A DNA stretch of 64,000 nucleotides, taken from positions 4,478,501 through 4,542,500 of the forward strand of contig CANUEZ040000164.1 of assembly GCA_948099385.1 (NCBI GenBank), in the 5' to 3' direction. Made by a program: the position numbers and the translations under genes. A model generated the notes under the pieces. It was not told the DNA's origin, searched no databases, and saw only the letters and a program-made list of their open reading frames with translations. Shown here in pieces: positions 30,830-48,545 of the stretch; position 1 is the stretch's first letter; the number at the start of each line of letters is the position of its first letter. The DNA comes from Fasciola hepatica. Taxonomy: Eukaryota; Platyhelminthes; Trematoda; Plagiorchiida; Fasciolidae.

Positions 30830-31530
30830 CAGCGGATTAGAGAGAGGAGCAAAACTTAGGCAGTCAAAAATCAACTGGATTGGGTGATCCTGGGACCTCT
30901 AGGGCCATCCAAACAGCGGGAGTCCACCGTGAACAATCTGGTGAAGGAACAAGGAACCATCTCAGAACAGCTTCGAAGGCTGTGTGATGCAGACTTCTCT
31001 GACAATTATTCTGCTAAGCAAGCATCATCATTGGATGGCCAGAATGAGCTGTTGATTGCAGAACGTTCCCTGAAACCAGTTGATGAACATTATCAATTGA
31101 CCCTCTCATGGAAGACGATCGCTGAGACAATGCTCAACAACTTTGAAGTAGCCGCCTGGAGGCTCTAAGTACTTAGTCGAAAGTTTCAACGCGAAAGAAC
31201 TTTCCGAAAAAAGGCATAAAATGATCATTCAAGAAACATAGACAAGGGTAAAAAGACCCCCACTCCTTCCTCGCCGAACAGATGGCACCAGAGGTTTTAT
31301 CAAGGAGGTTTTTGCCACAACAAGCCCTCTTCAACCCTAAGAAACTAGAACGACTTAGAATAATTCCAGATTACGCCGCAAGATTCAGAGGTGTATCCTC
31401 AAACGATTAGGTACTACAATGCTCCGATTGGACCAACTACTTGGTTAGAGTTTTAATGCGTTTTCGAGAGGAGAGGGTCGTCATCGTAGACCTTCGTAGC
31501 TGTGATCAGGTTCTTGAGGTAATTTATTTA
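30830..31530 (+). mobile_element. BEL/Pao retrotransposon RT remnant
   Basis: One plus-strand frame reads QLDWVILGPLGPSK, the Pao protease-RT junction 'rLGWvi.GPl'. LRRLCDADF, SLKPVDEHYQLTLSWK and TMLNNFEVAAWRL follow, corresponding to the Pao '.dGhYqv.LPWk....LPnN...A..RL' block. After a stop and frameshift it continues LFNPKKLERLRI, YAARFRGVSSND, VLQCSDWTNYLVRVLMRFRE and ERVVIV. These equal the early RT blocks 'kP.k.RvVFDcaAr..GvSLND.vLqGPDLtn.LvgvLlRFR'. The reading stops near 31530, just before an RTE fragment on the opposite strand. It is inactive and carries the opposite half of the polyprotein to the Gag remnant at 11.4-12.4 kb, though the two need not come from one element. Confidence 0.8.
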
Positions 31531-31559
31531 GTCGAATAACTCCAGCAAATAAACACAGG

Positions 31560-31960
31560 GTGAGTGAAGGCACATTTCCGCGTCAGTCTTCCAAAAGCTA
31601 ATTGTACTTGGATACCTCCATTGCCCAGTGGTTCAGGGCGTACTGTATTGGCTGTGTATTGTCAGTCAGCAAGCAGATTCCCTCAGTGTATTCCAAATAG
31701 AAATACGTGTTCCCTAGAATGAGTTCATCTCCACCGCTTGGATGGATGGAGAAAGCATTCCGAGGAACAACATGTGTGAAACAGTTGAAAGGAAATGGCA
31801 AAATATGGCAACTATATGGTACTCCAATGAAGAAAATGAAGGGGGAAAAATCTGACTGAAGTTCCTCACTCGACCTACGATGTTATGAAAAGACTTTTTG
31901 AGGATTGGCACATACTTCCCAGGTGCTCATTTTCTCCAAAAACAGTTTCATGGTGAAGTC
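31560..31960 (-). mobile_element. RTE-type RT palm fragment, copy D, with mutated active site
   Basis: On the minus strand, GRVRNFSQIFPP and a degraded 'GVRQGC' region lead to PFPFNCFTHVVPRNAF (equivalent to 'SPFLFNFvIddil..al'). LEYTEGICLLTDNTQPIQ and ALNHWAMEVSKY follow. The family reads LEYADDIVLL at this point, so the catalytic YADD has become YTEG (31679-31690). The fragment covers the very RT segment missing from copies A, B and C, but its sequence is not a simple continuation of any of them. It interrupts the BEL/Pao remnant on the other strand. Confidence 0.75.
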
Positions 31961-32470
31961 CTATCGACATAGTCAGTTGATTCTGCTTGTAAGTTAAGAC
32001 CTACGCTAGCAGCATCAAGCTACTGGAACAAGACCTATATGCCAAGAATAAACCGTCATCCTGCATGGATATCGAGCTGATAGAAATTGCATACGGATAG
32101 GAATAAAAGCTTACTGTCATCAGCCGAACTTCGTCCCAGCATAAGAAATTCACTTGTTTGGACCAACAGGAAAGAGAAAATCCAAGTCATCAAACTTGTG
32201 TGACAACCTGGCCGTTGAATTTTAGGGAACACAGAGAAGATCTGGCTCTGCTCGAAGGTTCTTGAGCAAACAGTAACGAAAAAAGCGGCTAGTGGGTCTC
32301 TCACGACCATCGTCGATACTCCCCAACATTTTGGTCGCCTCACTAGCAGGGCATTCTTAACTTGGCCCTCTTTACAATAATCCACTACCAAAACTACCTA
32401 CATTCCCGAAGTTCACCGTTTAGGATTTTTTACTCTCTGCTGAAATGAGCCGGAGACTAAAACTTGTGAA
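31960..32470. other. Unassigned; possible degraded transposon coding
   Basis: The minus strand has a 111-codon open frame (32391-32056) with no motif I can assign with confidence. It may be part of an RTE endonuclease or the Pao polyprotein. No exon or RNA gene is supported. Confidence 0.35.
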
Positions 32471-33152
32471 CACACCGCCGTCAGGCTGATGAAAGCTTAT
32501 TTCATCTGCAAGAAAAACAAACGCTGTCATGTGGCAGAGAAATGAATTAGGGGTGATGTCTGTCACAGCTAGTATCACTGGGAATGTAGCTGATTTCGCC
32601 TTAAGGTGTCCAATCTGTGCGATGAACAACAATGTTTTAAATGGGCTCATTGGGAATGCCTTGATATCTGCAAACATAAATGTCCATCAGTCAAAATATC
32701 AGGTAGACTGAAGGTTATTAACCAGTCCGGCTCCTCAGGGATGGATACGGTCATTAAATGAACCACAAAATTTAGCTTCATACGAAGTGGTATCGTAAGA
32801 GGGAAATGTCTCAAATGCCTGGAACTGTTGACAAACAAGAAGCTGATCTGGAGATTGTTAGGGACAAGTTGGACACAGTAGCACTCATTAGTGGCAAGTT
32901 AATAAAGAATACATAAATATCTCTGGGAAGAAACGGTAATGTATTGATGAAAGGCATCCCTGATCCTGTCTGCCGGACAGCCAGACAGAGAGATAAAGAT
33001 GTTCGACACCACGAGTCAAACCTACTGATTATAGCGGGCCTCCCCGGGGCAGTCTGTACTGAAGAGATTGTTCAGGCTGGATAAATGGAATTAAATAGAG
33101 GGAAACCAATTACTCACTTGGTCGGTGCTCATCGAGTTTTCAAACTCGAGTG

Positions 33153-38919
<5,767 letters not shown>

Positions 38920-39439
38920 TCTACCCGATTTTCCACACTGTGCCTGACTGACTATGCGCGCGTTATTATTTCCAACCAACTGATTTTCAAATAATTTCGA
39001 AATCATATTCCTAATGTTTCCATTCTGAAGACTTCATTCTCCAAACATGAATAGAAGCACCCACTCATCGTTTGGAATAAAAGCTTAGAGTTCGACTCGA
39101 AGTCATTACCAGGCCAAATAGAGCAGCATTTCACTTCGGATTAAACCAACTCGTTTACGTGGTATTTCAATCCACGAATCAGGATAAGCTTGAAGTTTAT
39201 CCCTGATAATGCAGTGACCATTCGAGACAACGGAAATTGCAAGTTCATATTTTCCATGCTCGAGCACTTCATAAATATGTCAATCAATCAGTTCGGTTCA
39301 TTTCATCGAACACCTAACCTAAATATTCGATGCCCTCTTTTCGGATGCTTTATTTCAGCATCATCACGTCGAGGCACAAATGAATGGAAGCATGAAGTGA
39401 ATAGAGCCGAAGCAAGGTAAGAAGTGTTATTCAGGAATA

Positions 39440-40505
39440 CAAAGAAGGATTTCGAATGCAACTACGCCACTGGCCGCGGAGCCTCATCCTATTACCTGAT
39501 ATATCCAGTCATTCGGCTGCAGCTTACATGAACTCCAAACTGGAAGTCTAACACATCCTACGTGGCCAAGTCCATTGATCATGGTTTTCATACCTCTCTA
39601 CCATGTCATGGACTGATCACCTCTGCATACCTTCCAATCACTACCTGTCTCAGACAACACCTTCCGCCGGGGAAGTATATCGGTGTGCATGCGTTACACA
39701 TCGCAATCACCTTAACCTGTTTGGATTCACTAATTGATCCAAAGACGCACCTCTGGATCCCAACATTCCATATTTCACCTCAGCACCACATTGAGACAGG
39801 GTCTATCTCCTAACTTTATAAAACATGTTTCTGAGCTGTATAGAAAGTGAGATCTACCAGCCGCAGTGTGCACTCGACACTCGACAGACAATCGGATGTA
39901 ACGACGTCGGACCAGGTAACTGTATACAGGATAACACTTTATCAAATGATACTGTTCTCTAAAGAGTAAACAGCTATCTCAGGAATCGTCACACGTGCGA
40001 ATTTAAAGGGGAAAGGCGGAAGAGAACAACTTTGTCAAGCATCACTTTTCGTGGTGAATTTTGATGAGAGATCATCATTAGGACAAACTCCACTTCGGCT
40101 TCTTGTATGCAAACATTGGAAAAATGAAATGAATTTATCTGGCACACCCTTCAATGCGAGGCAACCTTAGAGCACTTTGCAGCCGACTGTTTTGAGTGCC
40201 ACTTTTCGATGACGAAAAACAGAGATTGTGGGACCGCAGATGGTTTGCTTGTACTCTAGGATTTGTCGAAGAGTAAAAACGTGATATATTCATCCCCGGC
40301 CAGTTATGAAGCCGGCTTGTTTATCACGCGTGCGATTTTCGCGAGCCCCGGATAATCGATTGAAAATACTGCAGGGGATTTGATTTCCTAGGTATTCCAC
40401 CTTTGATTTGTGCATTTGTGGGTCTTTTCTGTTATCGATCCAATAACCGGTGCACCTTTTCTTGTAAAAACCTGACCTTCTGAAACAGGCATTAACCAGG
40501 AACAT
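39440..40505 (-). mobile_element. RTE-type retrotransposon remnant, copy C (RT)
   Basis: On the minus strand from 40505: IFNRLSGARENRTRDKQAGF ends in an ITGRG block (the family's 'RLs.aRe..tRe.QAGFrPGRG'). FTLRQILEYKQT and KGVPDKFI follow, then a degraded 'SPFLFNF' block (LPPFPFKFARVTI) and YSLESS. The copy then jumps to the VRRR-type and RVHTA blocks and to the Tyr-Gly-Ser-Glu-Thr region. The active-site segment is missing at the same junction as in copies A and B. The 5' end lacks the endonuclease. The 3' tail runs on into the right arm of the inverted duplication, and about 38.48-39.62 kb is nearly identical to 26.28-27.42 kb of copy B. Confidence 0.85.
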
Positions 40506-40509
40506 ATGT

Positions 40510-42095
40510 TGGTCAAAGAAGTGGCTTCTAACAAAATATTTAGGAAGTACACAAATCCAAACATAATCTAGGATAATTTATCTGATCTTCCCGATTTATT
40601 TAGTTATTCTTCTGCTCTTTTTTACAGTTTACTTTTATCAGCTCAGTGTATTTTACTCTGGTACTAAGGGTAACATATTTAACTACCCACAGTGCAGCGA
40701 ATTGAGAGCGTAAAATGGAGGAAGATTGGAATAAATGAGTACCATTACCCGATGGACTGATATACCATAATTAAATAGTGAAGCTCGAAATAAGCACCAA
40801 GTGAATTATCAAATGCAACACAATCGATACTACACGGAATTCTTCCGCTCAGCAGTAAAAGAAATATGAAGAACTTGTTGTCCCGTTTTATGGAGGCAGT
40901 CACATGAATAACTGGTGTGTCAAGATGATTACAGTCGGATGGCCGGATTACTGTAGCTTAATGCGGGAGCTCTAGTTCTCATGATCATCATCCTTCTTTC
41001 ATCCATCAGATGACCACTCCAACACATGATCCAGGATAAGATAAAATAGACAACAATTCACTTTCAAGCCCATTTTTTTGGTTGAATTTACTGCAAACAC
41101 ACTGAAGTGATGAAATATCGAAAGTGTGATGCATTTGTTTTCAATAGGTTTCTTGTTTTACTGTTATCCTGTGTTCCTAAAATAGAATTTATGTACTATA
41201 ACGTTGATGTAGTTTAGGTCTATCATAGTCGATCAAATGAAAACATGCACTGATTAGGCTGACCAGAAAGATGTGTGAAATGAATTTCCTAACTCATTTG
41301 ACACATTCATGGGAACCTTAATTTAATATTTACCTTGTACGGACGGTTTCGAAGGAATTGAATGGCAAAAAACGACATTTCCAAAGACAATCGAAGGGCA
41401 ATTGAATATTTGAGAAGAATTTCTTATTTATTCATGTGATAAAATTAGGAGTTCATGAAAATTTTATAATTTCGAAGTTCGGTATCAAACAATGTTTGCA
41501 ACATAGGCATCTACCACATTCAGTATCTTTGTGCTCAATTATTCGAGCAAAACTATGAATCGTTCGTGGATAATCCAACTTGAACTCATCGTCAATGACG
41601 ACTATATGTGGTATAGAAAAGCTTATTTCCATTTGTGAAGCAATATTTCTCTTTTGATATCCATTGTATCAACGGAGGTGAGTTTCGTTGATGGAAAAGC
41701 TTTTGGGTAGCTGAGGTAGATGAAATTAGATGAAGTATTCTCACTTATAACTATGAACTCTTAAAACGATTTACCTTGAAAACAAATCGTTTACGTAGAC
41801 TTCAAGTGGAAATCAGACCACGAAATGATGTTCAACTCGTTTATTTCCTTTTTCGTATCTATCAGACTTTATGGCCGTCTTGTGTACCGCATCATGGTGT
41901 CAGACAATCTTGATCGGTTGGTGTGATTGCCAGTTTTTTCACTCTTTCTGGTGTCACGTGATTCATGGTTGCAAAGTTCTAAACCATCAGAAAAATCAAT
42001 CGCCTAGCTATCGTGTGATTAGATCTTACGCAATAAACGATGCGAAATAGGAGGGGGTTTGGTGACCACAAGCTCAGAGAAAGACTCCAATACCA
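40510..42095. other. Upstream intergenic region of the CUB gene
   Basis: No open frame with recognisable content and no RNA gene. It is AT-rich, with oligo-T and oligo-A runs. It separates RTE copy C from the TATA box of the multi-CUB gene and would contain any distal promoter elements, none of which I can identify. Confidence 0.5.
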
Positions 42096-42099
42096 ATGG

Positions 42100-42107
42100 T
42101 ATATAAA
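42100..42107 (+). promoter_or_regulatory. Putative TATA box of multi-CUB gene
   Basis: TATATAAA lies 54 bp upstream of the signal-peptide ATG (42154). With a start site 25-30 bp downstream, the 5' UTR would be about 20-30 nt. This placement favours the ATG at 42154 over in-frame ATGs further upstream. Trans-splicing, common in flatworms, would be an alternative 5'-end mechanism and is not excluded. Confidence 0.45.
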
Positions 42108-42153
42108 CTTACCGAAGAAACATGTAGAAGCATTCAGACAGTCACCCCTAGAA

Positions 42154-42217
42154 ATGGCGTTGAAAACTGGGTCATATTTGTTTTATGCATTGTCAATACT
42201 TTTCAGTTTTGTCAACG
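42154..42217 (+). CDS. Exon 1: signal peptide of multi-CUB protein
   Basis: The ATG at 42154 has a purine at -3 and G at +4. The peptide MALKTGSYLFYALSILFSFV is a typical signal: one Lys, then a hydrophobic core. The exon ends AAC G before a GTAAGT donor (phase 1). Joined to the CC that opens the first cassette exon, it gives Val-Asn-Ala, a good signal peptidase site. Upstream in-frame ATGs (from 42040) would bury the signal and overlap the TATA box, so they are less likely starts. A 1,514-nt intron follows. Confidence 0.8.
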
Positions 42218-45200
42218 GTAAGTTAAACTTTGAGGTTGGAATCGAATAAGATGTAATCATTATGATGTAATTATAGGCAGTTAAGTTTTGTTTTTGCGTA
42301 TTATGTACCTGTGATGACCAAAAAGCATAGACACGTTGATTAGGTCAATATTTGAAAACGAGAACTTCAGTGTTTTTCAGTAGATAGAGTAGAGAGCAAA
42401 TCACATAGAAAGAAAGCAGATACACTACTCACAAGTAAAATTTTCAGGGATGAATCAATAAATTACTAGAGTGAAATTAAATCAAAGAGGCCATTACAAC
42501 CTAAGCAAAATATTGTTACGGTTCATTTGTATAATGTTTACAGAGAGCATTTGGATAGCAATTATGATAGATTCTTGTTCTCGGGTGGTTGCCAAAAGAG
42601 ATGAAGAAAGAAAGTACAATCTACACGTTAGAATAGGCACATTCATACAAAAAAATATCCATGTAAGAACATATTCCACATTAGGCAAGAATGACATCCA
42701 TCACGAAGATGAAGACTGTTCATTCTGAATACAACTACGCCAAGTGTGCCCCAAAGCAAAAAAAATGTGTAAGAATGAATAAAAAGCGAAAACTTAGTTT
42801 AGCTGACTCTCGCGTGGACTCCACATTTCACGCACAAATCTCAGGTGATTCGACAATACGTGCACTCGACAGCACGAGACTGGATTTTTGCACCTCACAG
42901 AGCTCATCAACGGTGCATTTTTGCATTCACACCCGGGGATTATTCCCGGGCTATTTAACGTGAGAGGCGTGTGTATTTCCACTGCGCCCGCCGAATCGAA
43001 ACTCTAGTCAGGTGTTTCCGAGTTCAGATGGGTCGAATGACATGAGATTTCTGCGTCGAAGGCTGAATTCAAAGCATAGTCAAAAACGAGGGATGAACAG
43101 TCACACAAACCAGTCCAACGCGATTTCGTGATATATGCAATCAGGGTGCTGAAACAAGGACACCTTATGCCACTTTACTACGAAAACGAATATTTATTAA
43201 GCCATGTGTTACTCATAGGATTGTCGTAGAAATTCACATAGAAATAATGTCACCCATGAGACGAAATCGAAAACTCTAAGCCAAACGATTCTGGAAAGAA
43301 TTTTGCGATGCTGTGTTTTAAACCTAACTGATACAACCCGCAGAATACCACAAGAGGACCAGGTCCGCCTGACCATCCCATGAACTACATAGTTCAATTT
43401 GATGCCACCTTCGAATATGAGTCTGTGTGACGTCGGTGTATCAAGGTTCCATATTCAACCCATGAGACTGTATTCACGGTATGACATATACTGAGATAAT
43501 GCAGTGGGATGTTCTCGAAAACTTTGTGGGTCGCTACTGTATTGTGTGCGTATTTGTTACCATCAGTATCACTTGCCGCTTACTGAAGTTGTAAAAATTT
43601 GATTGTCAATAGAAGAAGCATGGTAATGGAATAGTTTCAAGGCTCATAATAATGAATTTTACAACAAAGATGAAGCTGAGGGAAATAAAAGTTCCCCTTA
43701 CGTTCCCTCGATTTTTTTCTCACGGTTTTAGCCCAACCGCCAGTTGCAAACTGTGGGAACCAAAGCCTGCATTTGCGTGATGGGCAAAATACATTTACCA
43801 TTCCGGAACGCGATGGACCTAGAGAATGTGTTTACAATTTGACAAGCGAAAACGACACGATAATCAATTTTATCTTGGTTACCACGTCTGTGAGTTATTC
43901 CTCTTCACACCAAAATCTATCACCATAGAGTCACGGTACTACAGTATATACTTCACCATAAATGAAATGCTCATTCATTGATGTTCATCTTTGCAGATAG
44001 GAACAAAGGATGGAAAATGTGATCAAGATTATATCACGGTTGGAGATTCGGAAAATGACCTGCCACATCCACGGTATATTGCATGCGGTAGGGATGGGCC
44101 AAAGTTGGAATTCTATTCCACGGGAAATCGGATGACAGTCAAATTAGTGGTAAAAAGTCAACTGGATAAAGTCTCAGTCTCGGCTGTTGCAATACCTAGT
44201 GAGTACCTTGCTTTGTATAAAATGGTTTCAAAAATGAAAGCCTCTTTTGTCATTTCGATCACGGGATTGCAAACATTTCATCTCCGTTTTCATACTTCAC
44301 TCATTGCAAACGTGTTTTGAATAATAAATGAAACCTGAATTATTTGCATTGCAGTTCACATTAGACGGAACGTTCTTCCTGAATGTGGGAACCATGTGAT
44401 TCACATTGGAACGGGACGTACAGAATTTATATTCCCACCAACTGGAATCAGCCTGAGAAGAGAAACTAGCTGTCGCTACTTTTTGCTTGGGAATAACAGT
44501 GGAGATGGAAATATGACATTCCGTTTCCAATCCCTAAATGTGAGCAGATGATTAAAGTAGAACGTATCTTGTTATCATTCATTTCACTATTGGGAATGGA
44601 TGCACTTTTCCAATTCTTCCATGTCTAACGCATGTTTTGTCCTTTCATCATCTCAACAACAGATTCCAAACAAGGACAAATGTAATTCAGATTTTGTGAA
44701 CGTTGTAAATGAAGAAGACTTCGTACTAGCACGGCTTTGTGGCACTACGACACCATCGAACAATATAACAGCTGCAGGCAATGCGCTTACGATAGAGGTG
44801 CAAGTGAGGACTAATCCGGCAAACAGCTTCTTCAAAGGATACATCTACCACGGTAAATACGATCAGCTCAAGTGAAATAATCGTTCCTCTCTAAATCCAG
44901 TTAAATGCTGTCTCATCTATTGCGACTCAAACTTAGATGAGGCTCAATAATTCGATGTGAAATATGTTGTTGCTTTTCAGAGAGTTCGAAACCGATTCAC
45001 GAAACGTCTACAAGTGCACCAATACTAACAACAGTGGGAACGACATCAGCGCAAACAGGTGAGTATACACTAGTATTTTTCCGATTCCCCTAACACTTAC
45101 TGGCTCAGTGACTCCGAGAGAAATACACGGCTAATCCTATTTCACAATTCATAGTATGAATAGCCGACATCGAATGAAAAAATCGAACATCAACTGTAAT

Positions 45201-45480
45201 ATTTTACGTCTATTGGGGCAAATCAGATCAGGGAATCTTCAGCGCAAATTACCAAATCGGGAAAATTGCTGATCACATTAGTTGCAATCTGTATATGACA
45301 TGATGTCATAGAACTGCGTGCTTGTGGTAACGGTATGATATCAATGCGCAATTCTCATCGGCCAAAGTAGTTACTTATTCGGGAAACGGCTTCAATGGCT
45401 GTTTGCAACAAACATAACGAACCATCAGTTCTAAGTGTGGTCGAAGACAGATAAGATGTTCGACGTTGAAACAATTGTGT

Positions 45481-45519
<39 letters not shown>

Positions 45520-48508
45520 CATTTTTCGGATACCTATTTGACGTAACGGTCGAGGTAATTACAACGTTTCGGTTGAAAATATATACTGCCTAAGGCATTG
45601 ACCATAAAACAATGCCACTGGAATAAAGTCATCATTGTCATCATCGTGAACACTAACATTTGAAATGAAATCAGAGTTTTGAACAGGTTGAACGTGTATG
45701 CCTAATAAGTCGATGTTCACGGTGCGCAGGTCTTTCGAGAATGTTTTGCACGCAAATGTTTCCCATAGATGTGCACTTCGTTAACGATGTCCGCCTGAGG
45801 TAAAACGGCGAGCGTGCAAACTTACTTCTCCAAAATCATTTCGATCAGAACAACAATTCAAATTTATGTTGATAGGTTGCTCTTCCACGAATGTCGAAGT
45901 AGATTGAAACAAATGATCCTATGGAAGATCACTTTAAATTCTATTAGGATTATACCGTGCCCGGTCCTCACCAGACGTTTGCCAGTCACACTGAACCCAA
46001 AATTTGAATGAGCTTCATTTTGTTCCCAACTGCACTGCTATAACCTAGGTCAGATCGCTTTTAGGATAAAGAATCATATGCGCTTCACAATTCTACACGT
46101 TTCTCTATTAGCTTTGTAGATCGTAATTGGAACTCAGTTCCATCTGGAAGTTAAATCTATGCCTTGGTGCCTAAGACACAAAACACTTATGCTAATTTAC
46201 TACCAAATGTAAGAATAACTCGAGCATGTGTTACCCATAGGATTGTCGTAGAAATTCACATAGAAATAATGTCACCCATGAGACGAAATCGAAAACTCTA
46301 AGCCAAACGATTCTGGAAAGAATTTTGCGATGCTGTGTTTTAAACCTAACTGATACAACCCGCAGAATACCACAAGAGGACCAGGTCCGCCTGACCATCC
46401 CATGAACTACATAGTTCAATTTGATGCCACCTTCGAATATGAGTCTGTGTGACGTCGGTGTATCAAGGTTCCATATTCAACCCATGAGACTGTATTCACG
46501 GTATGACATATACTGAGATAATGCAGTGGGATGTTCTCGAAAACTTTGTGGGTCGCTACTGTATTGTGTGCGTATTTGTTACCATCAGTATCACTTGCCG
46601 CTTACTGAAGTTGTAAAAATTTGATTGTCAATAGAAGAAGCATGGTAATGGAATAGTTTCAAGGCTCATAATAATGAATTTTACAACGAAGATGAAGCTG
46701 AGGGAAATAAAAGTTCCCCTTACGTTCCCTCGATTTTTCTCTCACGGTTTTAGCCCAACCGCCAGTTGCAAACTGTGGGAACCAAAGCCTGCATTTGCGT
46801 GATGGGCAAAATACATTTACCATTCCGGAACGCGATGGACCTAGAGAATGTGTTTACAATTTGACAAGCGAAAACGACACGATAATCAATTTTATCTTGG
46901 TTACCACGTCTGTGAGTTATTCCTCTTCACACCAAAACCTATCACCATAGAGTCACGGTACTACAGTATATACTTCACCATAAATGAAATGCTCATTCAT
47001 TGATGTTCATCTTTGCAGATAGGAACAAAGGATGGAAAATGTGATCAAGATTATATCACGGTTGGAGATTCGGAAAATGACCTGCCACATCCACGGTATA
47101 TTGCATGCGGTAGGGATGGGCCAAAGTTGGAATTCTATTCCACGGGAAATCGGATGACAGTCAAATTAGTGGTAAAAAGTCAACTGGATAAAGTCTCAGT
47201 CTCGGCTGTTGCAATACCTAGTGAGTACCTTGCTTTGTATAAAATGGTTTCAAAAATGAAAGCCTCTTTTGTCATTTCGATCACGGGATTGCAAACATTT
47301 CATCTCCGTTTTCATACTTCACTCATTGCAAACGTGTTTTGAATAATAAATGAAACCTGAATTATTTGCATTGCAGTTCACATTAGACGGAACGTTCTTC
47401 CTGAATGTGGGAACCATGTGATTCACATTGGAACGGGACGTACAGAATTTATATTCCCACCAACTGGAATCAGCCTGAGAAGAGAAACTAGCTGTCGCTA
47501 CTTTTTGCTTGGGAATAACAGTGGAGATGGAAATATGACATTCCGTTTCCAATCCCTAAATGTGAGCAGATGATTAAAGTAGAACGTATCTTGTTATCAT
47601 TCATTTCACTATTGGGAATGGATGCACTTTTCCAATTCTTCCATGTCTAACGCATGTTTTGTCCTTTCATCATCTCAACAACAGATTCCAAACAAGGACA
47701 AATGTAATTCAGATTTTGTGAACGTTGTAAATGAAGAAGACTTCGTACTAGCACGGCTTTGTGGCACTACGACACCATCGAACAATATAACAGCTGCAGG
47801 CAATGCGCTTACGATAGAGGTGCAAGTGAGGACTAATCCGGCAAACAGCTTCTTCAAAGGATACATCTACCACGGTAAATACGATCAGCTCAAGTGAAAT
47901 AATCGTTCCTCTCTAAATCCAGTTAAATGCTGTCTCATCTATTGCGACTCAAACTTAGATGAGGCTCAATAATTCGATGTGAAATATGTTGTTGCTTTTC
48001 AGAGAGTTCGAAACCGATTCACGAAACGTCTACAAGTGCACCAATACTAACAACAGTGGGAACGACATCAGCGCAAACAGGTGAGTATACACTAGTATTT
48101 TTCCGATTCCCCTAACACTTACTGGCTCAGTGACTCCGAGAGAAATACACGGCTAATCCTATTTCACAATTCATAGTATGAATAGCCGACATCGAATGAA
48201 AAAATCGAACATCAACTGTAATATTTTACGTATATTGGGGCAAATCAGATCAGGGAATCTTCAGCGCAAATTACCAAATCGGGAAAATTGCTGATCACAT
48301 TAGTTGCAATCTGTACATGACATGATGTCATAGAACTGCGTGCTTGTGGTAACGGTATGATATCAATGCGCAATTCTCATCGGCCAAAGTAGTTACTTAT
48401 TCGGGAAACGGCTTCAATGGCTGTTTGCAACAAACATAACGAACCATCAGTTCTAAGTGTGGTCGAAGACAGATAAGATGTTCGACGTTGAAACAATTGT
48501 GTATACAT

Positions 48509-48545
<37 letters not shown>

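Noticed and set aside
43209..43397. Minus-strand 62-codon frame repeated in every unit
   Set aside because: It recurs only because the whole 3 kb unit recurs. It has no domain and lies in introns.
44297..44530. Minus-strand 77-codon frame opposite exon 3 in every unit
   Set aside because: Shadow of the CUB-b coding exon on the other strand.
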